64,000 bases of DNA from Chamaecyparis obtusa (GCA_027943335.1 BSBK01006354.1:239001-303000); one strand, 5' to 3'; positions 31,851-46,600 are shown, counted from the first letter of the stretch. Numbers and translations are program-made. The notes: generated by a model from the sequence alone, not told the origin.

Positions 31851-34800
31851 GAAGCCCTTGAATAAGCATAATCGTTTCAACCTCGATTCAACAGATTCTA
31901 CCAGCCACTATAGAGGATAGGGCACCACTATAGCCCCTCCACCCTGCAGGGGATTCGTGTGCCCTATTCAATTATAGGGTCATCTCCCCAATAACTCCAT
32001 CCAATCTTTCTTCTGTTTTCCTGCTTACTACTTATGAGTGGGTGATCAATCACGTTATCAATTATCCAGGAACTGACAAACATTTGAAAGTAGTGATTCC
32101 CTGGGGGCGAGGAATGTTCAGCCAATGTGGTAGCTTGACCGCTCACTCCTATGTTGATTCCTCGAATCCTGTTTCTCTATTGATTGATCCACATTCTATA
32201 CGTAACATGCCGGGAGGAAACATCAACCCGACTATTGCTTTACAGCAATGACCAAACCAATTGCTTCGTGGAGAATTATTAGCCTAACACGGCTAGCAAT
32301 AGAAGCAGCACGAGGTAGACCAGTTTCAATAGCCTCAATCCCCTATTGAAGAGAGAAAGATGCGGGTAGGGACCCCATCCCATATATAGTTCCGGGGCTG
32401 AGAACCTTCTCTCTTCTCTGGGGTGCTCGGCTGCAATTACTGTCTAGTCAAAGTTGATCCACAACAATTAAATAGGGGGCCTGCATTCATTGTTACTCTG
32501 CATCATTCGATTCCCCCCGAAAAAAGAAAAAGGCTCGGCTCGAAAGAATATATGGGGATACGGAGGGCGCGCACACATACACACAGATATATATATAATA
32601 GATGTAGTCACAACTCTTTACTTGCAAGGGATGCAACTCTTCATTTTTGAAGAGAGGTGCTTTTCCAGAAGAGGTCAGCCTCTTTGAACAAGACATATAT
32701 GACTTTACTTTTCAAATCGCTTATAGGTGAAGGTTAACCAAGCAATCATTTACTTTATTTTATTTTATAAAAGATGGGCACCAAGCTAGGTTGGCCAGCA
32801 GTCATTTTGATCATTTCCATAAAGGTTGGCCAGCGTTTCATCTATTTAAACTCAAGCACTTACAAAAGGGAGTCCGCTAAATGCTAGAAAATTGTGACAT
32901 CTTATAAATAAGGCAATTTTCTGATCAGTGATGCATATCTGTTTAAATTTATTTTTACTTTCTTTGAAGGAGGGGTGGGAAGGAACATGGCGGGGGCATG
33001 ACAGCTCTATCTACATGGGAGGCTCATTTAATAGTCTCAACATCACCACAGTCTTTCCTCGCCTTGATCTGCTTTGCAGCCAAGAGGCTACCCACTGGCC
33101 CTTGTCTGCATTTCCTCCTCTCGACTTTTGAAGATAGATCTCGTTCGCCTAGATGGAGACAATGAAGAAATTGGACTTGTCCTGATTTTGCCATATTACT
33201 AACCAAATAAATAGATCTGTTTTTCTTCACAATTCTGAGAGAGCAAACAGAGTCCCACAATTTGTCACATTGGGATATGCAAGTTTTATATTAAAACTGT
33301 TGTTATGGTGACTTAGTTTCGTTATTTTCATTGTTGACAAGGTAGTGTAAGTTATTAAATGGTTGTGAATAGTTGACTTAAGCATTGGTTCTTCAAATAG
33401 TACCTCCATGATCAAAGAAGGGCACTGATTTACAAAGGTCCTCCTTGTAGTGCTTGCATTATAAAGTTAAACACTACTTCTAAAATAAACCATTGATAGC
33501 TACATTCTTATACATTTATACTTGATCTGAGTAATTATTCATATCTTGTACTGCAATTCATCTTTTGTTATTGTAGTTTTAGTAGTTAACATAAGCATCC
33601 ACATTGCTTTCTAATCTATAGTCTAGCTTCTATTGCTTCATCCCCACCAAAAATCTCCCTCTTTTAGTGCTGCAATAGAAGAATTGGGCACTAGTATAGG
33701 AGGTCTTGAGCAAGAATATGCTAATATAGTGTCTTTTTCATCTCTAGCCACCATCAAAAGATCAATAGTAGGGAATGACATGTGAAAGGAATTTCAGCTC
33801 AAGTATAGAAGGGAGGAAGTCAAGTGGAGTAGGGGTCTTGGTGAGGAACTGGAAGTTTAAATGTAGGTGTGAATCTGGTTAGTTATACAAGAAAATATTC
33901 CCTCAAGGAACAATAAGTTCTTATAATACCTACGTTATCCCCACTGCACTCACACAACACTTGCTACACAAAATCTTTCTCCATACCTTTGCTAATTGTG
34001 AAACAAGTGACAATCTCCTACACCTAATTTCTTCTCTAAATGGAGTGGGATATCCTATAGGAGAATGTCATTAAGCACCCGCACTTTCAACTTTGGAAGC
34101 ATTAAAGGGGAGGATGTGAATAGTGCAAAGAGAATGTCAAGAGGAGTGAAAAATCTACCCACTAAATCACATATGTATATGCATTGAAAGTTGCCTACCA
34201 ATTTAAGGTGCTCTTAGATTTGTGTATTAAGAAATATTCACTTCTATTGTATCTACCAATAAAAACTCTCCCTAGGTTCACTTCCCATGTTCCACAAAGT
34301 TTCGGGCGTGGGACGGGGACGCAATTCAGGTACGGGTACGGTTTAGGGCCAATTTTTAGGGGACGGAAGGGGACGACTATTAAAAAAATAGGGGAATTTA
34401 TATATATATATCATAACTTTGATAAAACATTTATCATAGACATTTTAGAAGCTTAATACATAGCATTAGACTTGAATTGAGATTTCACATGTGAATCGAT
34501 AAGCAAAATAACAAAATTCAAATGCTTTCATTGTAATATATGGCATACATATAGAAAAAATGCCCAAAGGCTCCAAATTTGAGCCATGAAATGACATAAA
34601 ATATTAAAATGTAAATACCATAGTAACAAGGGGACGTGTCCCCCCCCTAAATCCCAGACGCACCCGAGACGGGGACGCACCAAGGACGGGGGGATGGCGT
34701 CTTGGAGTCCCTGGCGAAGCCACCATCCCGCCGCCGTCCCGGTGGGGGACGCGGGGACGCCTGGACGTCCCTTGACCTTGAAGGGACGCCTAGATGTCCC

Positions 34801-37557
34801 CTGTCTCGACAGTTTTAAAAAGTGCAAAAAAAAAACAAAAACAAGTTTTTAAATTTTTTAATTGGTTACATTGTAACCCTAGACATATGTGGGGCCCGTC
34901 TATTATGTTTTATTGCATGAAAACACTTTGAAGATTCGTTTCTATTGAGTTTTTCATTTCTATGTGTTTGCAACAGCAGCTAGAAGAAGAGTGAATAGCT
35001 AAAAAAAGGTTGATTGTAAGAGTGAAAAGATTGATTGCAACTATTAACAATGCAATGTTCAATGTTCAATGATTTTACTATTTAACTTTACATCTTTATG
35101 TCTTAGACTCTTATATTGTTATACATCTTTTCATAACTACCATTTTAAGTACCACATGTATAGTATATACTATACACCCCCCTCATCCCCTGCCGCCGTC
35201 CCCAAATTGAGGCTCCTCTGTCCCCCCTGTCCTGAAAACTTGTCCCCCCCGTCCCGAAAACGGTAGGTATAAGAGTCTAAATCAAGTAGATTTGATGCCC
35301 TAACCTCCCCTTTCAACTATTGTTCACTCTTTGACTAGCTAGCTTCTCCTTCTCTTGCTGCTCTTCTCCTTTGTGAATGTGAAAATGATTTTTTTTCCCT
35401 TCTTTTTGGTTATTTTATGCTTAGATTAGGTTTTGGTATTGTTAAATGTGGTTTAGGTGTCCTTGTGGGCTAGCCGACCTTTTTTTCAAATTTAAAAATG
35501 CCTTATTTTTTAACACTGGCAGTCCAAAAATGGCTTGGGCCATAGGGGATGACCAGAAGTCCCCGAGACGGGTAGGGGACTTCTAGCTGTCCCCTAGCCG
35601 TCCCGGGGACTTCTAGCCGTACCCCCGTACCCTGCTGCTCTCAAACTGGTGTTTCAGGGACAATACCTGATTTGCTCATTTTGAAATGCCATTGGGGACG
35701 ACAAAAATCTGTCCCTGCATCCCCGTACTGTACTAGGGACGGGAACGGGTCTAAAAGTCTAGGGGATGTGTCCTTGTGGAGCACAATTCACTTCTTGAAG
35801 CATTGGGTGAAGGAGAAATATTGAAAGTTTGCATACAACTCCAATGCTCTATGAAGAATATTGCTCAATTTCTAGGCAGAAGGCTTCTTATGATCATTAC
35901 ATTGATGACAATTTGGAATTGGAGCTCATTCGCCATTTTTCATGCCTTTCCCTCATTTTTTGTTCCCTCACAAAGAAAGGTGGTGGAGGTTGCCATGAAA
36001 ACCTCACTGTGAGATCAAATAAGGGAGACCAGGGTTGCCATAAAATCCTACTACTTAAACCAGGGTTGCCATGGGAGACCCTATGAAAACTAAGCTTTGT
36101 CCACTTTATATTAGGAGAAGCTTAATTCAGAGAGGGTTAACCTCTATATTAGTTGTACAGATTTGTGGACAAAGCCTCATTGGTTTTATGGAGTTTGAAG
36201 AATGAAACCCCATCAGATTTCCGAGGGCAACTTCACTCAGAAGTTGCGTTTACACTTTAAGCTTGGCGAATTTTAATTTCGTGGCATTTTCACTTTCTGA
36301 ATAAATTTGTAATCATTGTAATATTTGTTATCAACAAACAATTTAAGTATTTGAATGAAATACTTTGTTTGAGCTAGTAATCTATATAAATGTGTATAGA
36401 AGAAGCTTAAATAGAATGAAGAAAGAATTCAAAGAGACGATGAAAAAAATTGAAATAATTGATTTAGAACCTGTGCAGTATTTTCTTGGCATGGAGGTAT
36501 GTGGATCTAATGGTAAGATCTTTATTTATCAAGCCAAGTAGGTACGGGATATATTGAATAAGTTTAACATGCTAGATTGTAAAGGAATTGATGCACCAAT
36601 TGCTCATGGAGAAAAAATGATGAAAGAAGATGGACCACCAAAAGTAGATGAAAGAAATACAAAAATACATGCTAGATTGTAAAGGCATTGATGCACAGAT
36701 TGCATGTTGAGAAAAAATGATAAAAGTAGATGGGTCACCAAAAGTAGGTGAGAAATGAAATACAAAAGTATTGTTGGATAGTTAATATATTTGATAGCTA
36801 CAAGACTGGATGTTATGTTTGCTGTATCAAGGGAAACATTGGAACTTACAAAAAGACATTTACAAGTAGCATAAAGAATAATAAGTTATGTGAAAGGAGT
36901 AAAGGATCATGGAATTCATTATCATATGGTTGAAGTATCAAAGCTGTTTGCTTATTTAGATTTAGATTGGGTAGAATCATTAGATGATTAGAATGTTGTT
37001 TTATATTAGGAAGTCTGCTGATTATATGAAGTTCAAAGAAGCAGAATATAGTTGTATTATCCAATACAAAAGCAGAGTATGTTACATTAACAACATGGAC
37101 TCAAGCAGTTTCGTGAAGAAGACTTTTGGAAAATTGAAAAGAACAATAAATAAAATTTCATTTTAATATTTTGTAGCAAAATGCAAAAGTAGTTGGACAC
37201 GAAAAGAAGCAGTTAAAAATAGGAGCAGCAGTAAAAAAAAATGAATATAAAATGAGGAAGATAAAAGTAGTACTTTTTGTTGTTGTTTAAAAGCAAGATT
37301 ATGCTATGTTGCCGATCTTGGTACTGATACAGATTTGGGTTTGGATTTAGATTCCCGGATTCAGCAAATTTTTTTATTGGGTGGTTCCAGTACCACGGGT
37401 ATATATAATTATATAGATATTTTCACACACACACAGACACACACACATGTATATATATGTATGTATGTATATTCATAGATTCATACTTGTAACATGTTCA
37501 ATGTTCATTCATCATTGGCTCAAAACTTCAAACATATAATTGATTGATTGATTCAAT

Positions 37558-37610
<53 letters not shown>

Positions 37611-40600
37611 AACATGTTCAATGTTCATTCATCATTGGTTCATGTATATTCATAGGAAAATGCTACAGCTGTAGAACAAAGCAAAAATGGTGAAAATTGC
37701 TTGAGAGATGAATGAATGATCATCAAATAACCAAATGCATGCATTATGGTTGAAATTAGATGCTTTTTAGATTTTAAAAAATAAAAATAGCATGTGGGGC
37801 CTGTTTTTGAGCGCCCATAGCCTTGGGTGCGGTCAAGCATCCGGATTCCCTGTCGGTTTTGCTGGAATCCGGGCAGAATCCAGAAAGAATCAGAATCAGA
37901 CTTGCACTGGAATTAGGATCTGGTATCTTAGAGATTATGTTTAGAAGCTTGTGAGGGCTCACATATTGAGTTTTGGGTTTGGGTTTATGGTTTGGTGTCT
38001 CTTGTAATGGAAACAAAATTGATGTGAGGTTCCAATAGTTGAGTATCAAAAATCAGCAAATGATGTTGGGAATATTTCAATTTTAAAATCTGATTTACAC
38101 AAGCAATTTGGTTTCTATTGGGTGCTCAAAATTTGGTCTATGTCGGTAAATATTTGTCATAGATGTGTGTGAAAATCAGTAGTATAAGTCTACATTTTGG
38201 TTCCATGAAGTCACATACAAAAGCAAGGATTTCCAATTATTAAATTGTGTGATTGTGTGTGTTTAAAAGTAGATGATGTGCAGGTTGTCCAACCTTTGTG
38301 TTGAGTCCAATTTGGTGGGTTGTGTGCTGTTGTGCTAGGATAAGGTTGCCATTCATTTGGCCCACTAGCCTTGATTCCATTAAATGATATCATAGTGGGT
38401 TGATCTTGTATGTGTGTGTTTTTGGCTCAAGGAGTAAGGGTCATTGGGATTGTGGTTATGTGGGAGTGGCTGTGAAGATTTATTCTAAAAGAAGAAATGA
38501 GGTGGTCTAGAGAAGGCCCATGAGATGTGAATATGGAGAGGACACTGAGGGGTTATGTGGTAAATTTCTTGAGAGGTAGGATTCTCTTATTGCATAGATA
38601 CTTGGCATCAATCTAAGATAGGATGAGAGGGTAGAAGTTGTGATAGAGAAGTCATTGGACGAAGTCCAAGGTGTCCAAGCACGGTGACAGTGGAAAATAA
38701 AGTAGAAGTAGCAAAAGAGTATCTCTTACCTTTAGAAGAGATGTGAAATGATAATTGATTGATTGAATGAAGTAATTACAAAGGAGACGAGGGCTCCTTA
38801 AATAATGAAATGCAAAGACGATGTTCCTAAAAGAAACAATCATTACTTGAGAACTGAAATAGAAACATACTAAACTATCTAGCTAACTAAAAACATTAAG
38901 TGATTAGATACATCTGAAGATACATAAAGTGACCAAATATGTTAAGTGACTTAAATGACCATTATGAGGTAAATAACACAATATTATTCTAATACCCTCC
39001 CTTAATACTTAACAGTCAATTTATTAACTAACTACCTTGCAAAATACTTGACAAAATTTGTAAGTCCTTTGGCTATGGATACATAGAAGGCTGCCCCCTT
39101 CTCCTTAGAACACTTTGTGACATGAGCCTTCTGTTGGGACCCTCCCTGGTGCTATAGAACTTCTGGATATGACCAAGTTTACCTTAATCCTTCCAACTTG
39201 ATGTCGGGTGACAAAGCTATCCCTCCCTTTATCTAGAGATACTGAGATTAGCTTCAAAAAACTTTGTTACTTTGAAAAACAATGATTTTGTCAAAAAATG
39301 TCAAAAGCAACAACCATAGTTTGCAAACTTGGACTCTGAGAATACTCGGCAAGCCCAAAATTCTCAACTTGACAAAAACTCGACAACTTAGAAAGTACTA
39401 AAAAATTAAATCTCTTAAAGAAACATATTTTAAAAAAAAATTCAATTACAAAATATATTAAATTAAAAATTGACATCTCGAAAGAGAAAATGCATTGTTT
39501 CATAGCAAAAACATGATGTGAAAAACATATTTTAACCAGTGTTTTACGTAGATTAACATTTTTACCCATGGTTTTTTGTGTCTATAAAATCACGAGGGTT
39601 AAACTTGTGAAAACTCGCCCAACAAAAAAATAGAGAGTACTCAAAGAGTTTGCAAACTATGGCAGCAACACTTACGAACACCAATAAACTCCAATACATT
39701 TGTAGGAACAACATTTGTCCTTGATGTTGAAAATGAACCAGAATATAGCAGAATGAAAGAGAGCTCAAAGCAAAACTGAATAAAACAGATAACACAAACT
39801 TTTACCCTGGGAAAAACCCTCCTCACCGAGGGAAACAACCCAGCCCACAGAAATCGTATGATCTTTTATTGAAGTTCAATACAAATTACAATAACTTGCT
39901 CTTGATTGTCTTCTCAGCTTTGACAGTCAATAGATTACTAATATCTTGCACATGAAAAGCCTCAATGATCATGCGATGATCATAAACAATAATACAAAAC
40001 AACTGAAGTAAATCGCATTACATGAATGAGATAATCGAATGTGATATAGCTCACTCACAGAGCATATATGAGAATGCTGCAGATATATTGATGCACGGGC
40101 TGTAGTCACACCTACTTGGAGCCTCTTTGTAGAGAGAAAATCAAATACTGAATACTGATATGCAATGCCTCTTGCCTTTTCTTTTGATCGTTCACAGTAC
40201 AAAAACATAACTTGCAGATAATGATGAATCTCAAGTATGAATACACATGATGATATGGTGGGCCAAGGGAGGTGATGCTTCACCTTACTTGGCGTTCCAC
40301 CAAGTAAGGTGAAGCGCCATCACCTTGGACGTTACAAATGAGGAGATGTTGATGATACAAAACAACCATCATAATAATACCAAATGCCAATGAAACAAAT
40401 ATGGAACCGTTAATAACCAACCGGTTCAAACCGACAGTAAAATAAATGATGATGCTATATGAAAAGGAAACACGGCCCATGAAGAACGAATGAGTGTCGT
40501 TGGTGGTTAAGCACATGCTTAATCACCAACAAAAGTGATGCAATGTACATAAGTATCAACAACAGGCACAGATAGGCGGACGGGCAATAGTAATATAGTT

Positions 40601-43600
40601 CACCAAAAATAGATGAAGAAGGCAACAATAAGAGTCGCAGTTGAAGTCTCTGTCGCAACTACTCAACTTCAACACTTGAAACCCTAAGTACAACCCAAAC
40701 CACTCTACAAGAAACCATAATTTTATAAAAAAATGTCAAAACATTTTTAAAAAATGGAAAGCCATGATTTTGTGAAAAAATCATCAAAAATCTTCATTTT
40801 GAGGAAAAAAGGAAAAAACCCATGATTTTTTTTCAAATCATAAAAAAACTAGCAAACCTACGATAAAGAAAACCTAAATTATTTTGGCAAAATCGAGCAA
40901 AAACTCTTTTACAAAACATCAAGATTTTTTTGTGGAAAATATTGAGCAAATCCCAGAAAATAAATAGAAAGTTTGCATGATTTTTTTGAAAAAAAACAAA
41001 AAAACATCATGATTTTTTTGTGGAAAAAAATCAGAAAAACCATCACGATTTTTTTGTAAAGAATCAGAAAACCCCATGATTTTCTGTGGGAAAAAAATCC
41101 CGAAAACCCATCATGATTTTTTGTGGAAAAAAATTCAGAAAACCCTCCATCAATATTTTTTGTGGAAAAAAAATCAAGAAACCCTCCATTTATGAGCAAA
41201 CACGAAAACCCTTGAATGTGGCAAGCAAAATCTCCAAAAAAACACAATTTTTGAGATAGGAAACCCTTGCGCTTTGGTAGAAAAACCTTTGAAATTTGAG
41301 AAGAAAACCTTTGAAATCTTTAGAGATTTGCAATTTTAAAAACCTTTGGTTTTGAAATCTTTGATTTTTATCAAAAAATAGGAAAAAACTTCTAAAAAAC
41401 ATTAGTAAACTCATGCCAACATATCGACCCATAATCTGCAATCAAGCTCCTTGTATCAAACCCTGTCAATGGAGAACATACGTATCTAGGAACTCCCATT
41501 GCATGAGTAATACCAAATTTGAAAATGAAGCTCAAAGCATATCAAGTCTACCAATAAACTCTCACATCAAGATTAAATAAGTAAATCAAAACATGTAGTA
41601 CCAAGAACAATAATAATGATCCACATATGCAACCCGCATAGTTGCATTCTCTCAATATGTCACCATCCTCCCAAATCATACAAGCATGAATCTCATGGAA
41701 GAAACCATAGAATGAAGAGAGAACATTTGTAAATCATAACCTTTCCTTCTACCATTTACCTCAAAGAAGCATTGTTGTGTCAAGTATGATCTCCAAATAC
41801 CCCAAATGAAAAGCCACAACAATGCCTAAGACCCCGTTCAATCTCTTAGACCAAACAAACATATGTTTTATGTAATGCCAACATGGATGTAAGCCTCTCA
41901 TAACCAAGAAGATCAAACTCGTAATAACCTTTCCCGATAAAGGAAATCAGCCCAATAAACCACCTCCTAATATCCCCATAATGATATCATATATCAAACC
42001 ATATGCACAAGGAGATAATCAATGCCAAACATCTTTTAAACTAAATCCTTTAGAACTAACCATCTTTCCATAGCTCAAGATCCATATCTATGAAAGATAA
42101 GCATAAACATAATAGTAAATACCTCTCAAGTAGTAAATTGTCGAGTAGACCAAGAGTGGGGAACAAGAATGCTCCTCAAGTTATCCAAGTCACCATGGCT
42201 TCCTCTAAGAACAATTTCCTCTCAAATCTATATCTGGTGAAAGCTCCTTAGTCTTCTTGCTGAAATCATCATTTTTTTCAACACATATCTCTAACCACTA
42301 TTACGATAATAGATAGTTTCTAACTTTATCTCTCTTTCGTCTATTTCTAATGGTCACTCTTTTTGTAATGTTTCCATAAACTCCTTCTGTTCGTTATGGA
42401 AACTTTCTCTTTCACTCTACAAGAATGTTTCTATTTCCTCTCTCCTGTTCGTTATAGAAACATTCTCTTGTATCTTGTATATATAGATCATTCATGATCA
42501 TTGTTTAATAACACATTCATTATTTTACCACAATATGGTATCGGAGCAAATTATTGGCCTCTTCGAAAATCTTTAATTTCTTTTTTGAAATTATTAGTTC
42601 AAGATTTTCGAAGCTTTTTTTGTCCCGAGTGTGTTCAAAATTTTCATTTGTTTTTCCTCACCCACCTTGTCTAGGGTTTCTACATTTTTGACTAGGGTTT
42701 TGACCCTTTAGTTCAAGTCGGATTTTTTTTCGATTGCAGATTCCTTGTGGGTTTTTCTAGAGCTCAACTGGGTTGTGGTTTTTTTTTTTGGGTCCCTCAA
42801 TTTTTGAGCCAGTGGATTCAAAATCTACCAGCATATTCTTAGTGGGTTTTTTGCAAATCTCAACTGGGTCAGTCTCACTTTTTTTTGGGTGCATCGTTTT
42901 CCGTGCCTCAATTTTCGAGCCAACGAATTCAGAATTTGACAACAAATTCTATCTGGGTTTTTTGAGCTCTTCACTAGTTGTCTTTTCGAATTCTCTGAGT
43001 CTTCCGTTAGTCTGCTTTGAAGTTAGTGCCATTTTCTGATTTTTCACGTTTTTTCTTTGAAAAACGTGCTATGGCATCTCTCACTAGTCTTATGCTGGAA
43101 GGCAGTCAACATTTCAATGGAATGAACTACAACACCTGGAAGCAATGCATGTTGAGGATTTTTGAGTACTGTCGCCTTGAGGCGGTTGTTCAGGGTACCA
43201 AGACTCGTCCTACCACAATTGATGCGACTCAAGACAAGTTTGATGAACGTAATCGTGAAGTGGTTATGCTCATTAAGCTTTCAGTTATTGATGATCAGCT
43301 GCCTAAAATCTCGTCTGGCAAGAAGCTGCAGAGATCTGGACAGTATTGAAGGATCTCCATGAAACTTTAGATAAAAGCAGAGCCTTCTTTCTACAGACCT
43401 CTCTGATCAACCCGAGGCTGCCTTTTACGCTTTCTGAGGGACATGCAAATTTTTTTTTTTTTTTGAAGATAGATTGACCATTAAGGGAGGGTATTACGAT
43501 AATAGATAGTTTCTAATTTTATCTCTCTTTCATCTATTTCTAATGGTCACTCTTTTTGTAATGTTTCCATAAACTCCTTCTGTTCGTTATGGAAACTTTC

Positions 43601-46600
43601 TCTTTCACTCTACAAGAATGTTTCTATTTCCTCTCTCCTGTTCGTTATAGAAACATTCTCTTGTATCTTGTATATATAGATTATTCATGATCATTGTTTA
43701 ATAACACATTCATTATTTATATATAGATCATTCATGATCATTGTTTAATAACACATTCATTATTTTACCACAATAACCACAAGAGAACTCTAGCCTCAAA
43801 TAAGCCTCCATGTATCCATGAGCACCTAGTATTTACCAATCCATGCCAAACTTCAAATGCAACATAGCACCATCATGAAGTAATCAAGCAAATGATCATG
43901 TACTCAATACAAGGAGAACCAATCCAAGATCAATGTCAAAGCTTCAACAAAAAAATCAGGAACATAAACACGATATCATTATGTAACCATCTCTTCCTAG
44001 GAGATCACATGCTCCATATGAACATATCATGTAGGTATACCATGCCAAAACTCTAAACTAGTATCAAGATTAAACCATGAAAAAGTAGCAACTATTCTAT
44101 CAAACAAGGATTACATGTCAAATGAAAGCATAAACCACACCTCAACCAAAGACTCCATGAGTCCCCTATGGCTCCAAAGTATCAACATCTCCAAACTCAT
44201 GAAGATAACCATCTCCTACCAATGAACCGACAAATTTGAAAGATCCTTTTGTAGCAACGGGATCTAAGGAATCCTCCAAACATTTGCGACACTGAAGAAG
44301 ATCATCCACCATCCAATGGTGAATTCACATCATTGCCAACAACTTCCACTGAATCATAATATTGAGTCACACATGGTATCGTCACAGCCATATCCTAAAT
44401 GTAGATCCCCTAGGTCCACACACATACACCATAAGTGTCAATAACATCTAGTGAAACCAAGATCTACAAACCAAGAAGGTACATACAACCACCAACAAAC
44501 CACCAATCAGTGAACAATTCTACACTGCCAACTCATCACTTTCAAAATCTCGCATTGAAAAGTGTAACCAGCGAATAACCAAAAGTATCATGACGTTACA
44601 ATAAAACTGCATGTGACAAGTCCCCACAACAACTATTCAGGTACTCTAATCATCCATTCTTTCATCTCAAAACAAACATATCAATGCACTATTGACCACA
44701 TATAAGGTCAACTAACAAAGTTTGCATAACCATTGAATCGAACCTGATGGTTATGGGCAGTTCACATCCATGTCATCTCATTGCAATCAAATAGGCTTTG
44801 GAACCTACCAATCACCTAACTTGTAGATCTTTACGCGTAAACTTATCGTCACATTAGTAAACTGAAAATTGAGATATCAAAGAGAATAATCCTTTAGACA
44901 AAATGACTCAAATACCAAATCAACATCTGATATGATTTGCCCAACATGTACACAACCAATTACCATAATCAAGGAACCAAATAAGCATCTAGGAGATAAT
45001 AAACAACCTCGTAACATCAAAACAAGTAACCACAAACATGACTATTGTGTTAATGCATAACCATGATACAATAATCATCACCAACACTATACTTGCAGGA
45101 AACTCCGAGTGTCAAACCATGTCCAATCATGTCCTCAAACTGAAGACAACTTGTGTGTCTGTCACCATCAAAGTCTTATGAAAACACTTGTGAACTTGTA
45201 CTAGGATGGACCAAATTTGATAATCAGTTGTAGCATCATAAATATCTCATGAAAATATGCACCCCTTAGATGTTTCGCCTCTAGACTTGCCTTTATGCTC
45301 ACACAATCACACCCCATTTCATAGGCGCCTACATCTAATCAAACAAATACACAACTCTCCATACTCATCAAACTGATAAAATAACTTCACTATGTAGTAG
45401 ACTGGACATGCTCTCTAATACCTATTTGAAATCGAAAATTTGACTCCATATGCAAAGTTATGACCAAAACTTTGAAAAGGAGAACATTTGGCTTCTAGGC
45501 CTAAAAAACATGTCAAAACAGCAAAATCAGGGAACCAAATGTGTACTATGACATAGTGCTTGCAACTAGCTTTCCAACAATGTTATGCTTTGTTGAAGGA
45601 AAACAACCATTTAGGCTATCGGGGCAGCAAATGTGGATTTGAAAAATTTCCCCAATTTGATTAAATTTGGTTTTCAAAGGTTTTAAAAAATATAATTAAT
45701 AGGGAGCCGGACCAGCCACCCATATTAAAATAATCTAAATATTCAAATGACGGATTCAAAATTTAATTCAAGCCACATATATTAAAAATTAGCTTGGGCA
45801 GTTAATATTTATTATTGGGTTGTGTGAGTGGCAAAAATATTAAATAATTTTATTTTCTAAAAATAATTGCAGGAAATTTTTTCACTGACAGGATATTATT
45901 TTTTATTGTTTGCAGAATAAATTTGACGGTTGTATGATTATCATATTAAAAAAATATTTGCATTTTTCTTCAACCGAGGTCACAACAGGTCAAATTATGT
46001 ATTAAAATTCATCGCTTGGTCAACTTGGATTGAATGGTGAGGTCCTTTTTGTCTCAAGAGATCATTTATTAAATTCCCCCTACAAAACCCTTATTAAAAA
46101 AACCTATTTGTTCCAAAAAATTTCTAACTTCAAATCTGCAAACAACCCATCATAATAGCAAATCCCAAACCCTCATATTGACAATAAAACAACTTGCAAA
46201 TTGTTCCACACTTTGTAATGTTTCACATCCTTCATGCATATCCATGGCTTCAACTTTGCACCTTGTCCACTCAAGCTAGGGTTATAACTTCAAATCAATA
46301 ATGAAAGCTCTAATACCACTTGTTAGGAAATAATGCTTTTTTGAGATACATTTATTCTATTTCCTACATAACCCATGAGAGATAAGTATACATACAAGTT
46401 TACAAAATCAACAATATGCTAAGATTAAATAGACAAGCCACAAGATAATACAAGATATATCCTGGGAAAACTCTCATGAGGAAAAACCCAACCTCCAAAA
46501 TCATCTATACTCCATTGTATTATTCAAATTAAAGCAATACAAAACACTTACATAGTTACAATGAACACCTCTGAAATATCAAGCCCTCAATGCATTCCCA

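Larger units (their letters stand above)
42299..43775 (+). mobile_element. Compact Ty1/copia-type element with TA...TA LTRs and 5-bp target duplication
   Basis: 5' LTR 42299-42535 (237 bp), primer site TGGTATCGGAGC at 42536-42547, a Gag fragment from ATG 43071, polypurine tract TTAAGGGAGGG at 43481-43491 and 3' LTR 43492-43775. The 5-bp target duplication ACCAC is at 42294-42298 and 43776-43780. No protease, integrase, RT or RNase H remains: a deletion derivative. LTR ends are TATTACG...CACAATA rather than TG...CA. Confidence 0.88.

Noticed and set aside
31628..31880. Tyr-Ile-rich ORFs in intron 2
   Set aside because: Same artefact of an AT microsatellite.
40909..41247. 112-codon minus-strand ORF
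   Set aside because: Encoded by a decayed minisatellite.
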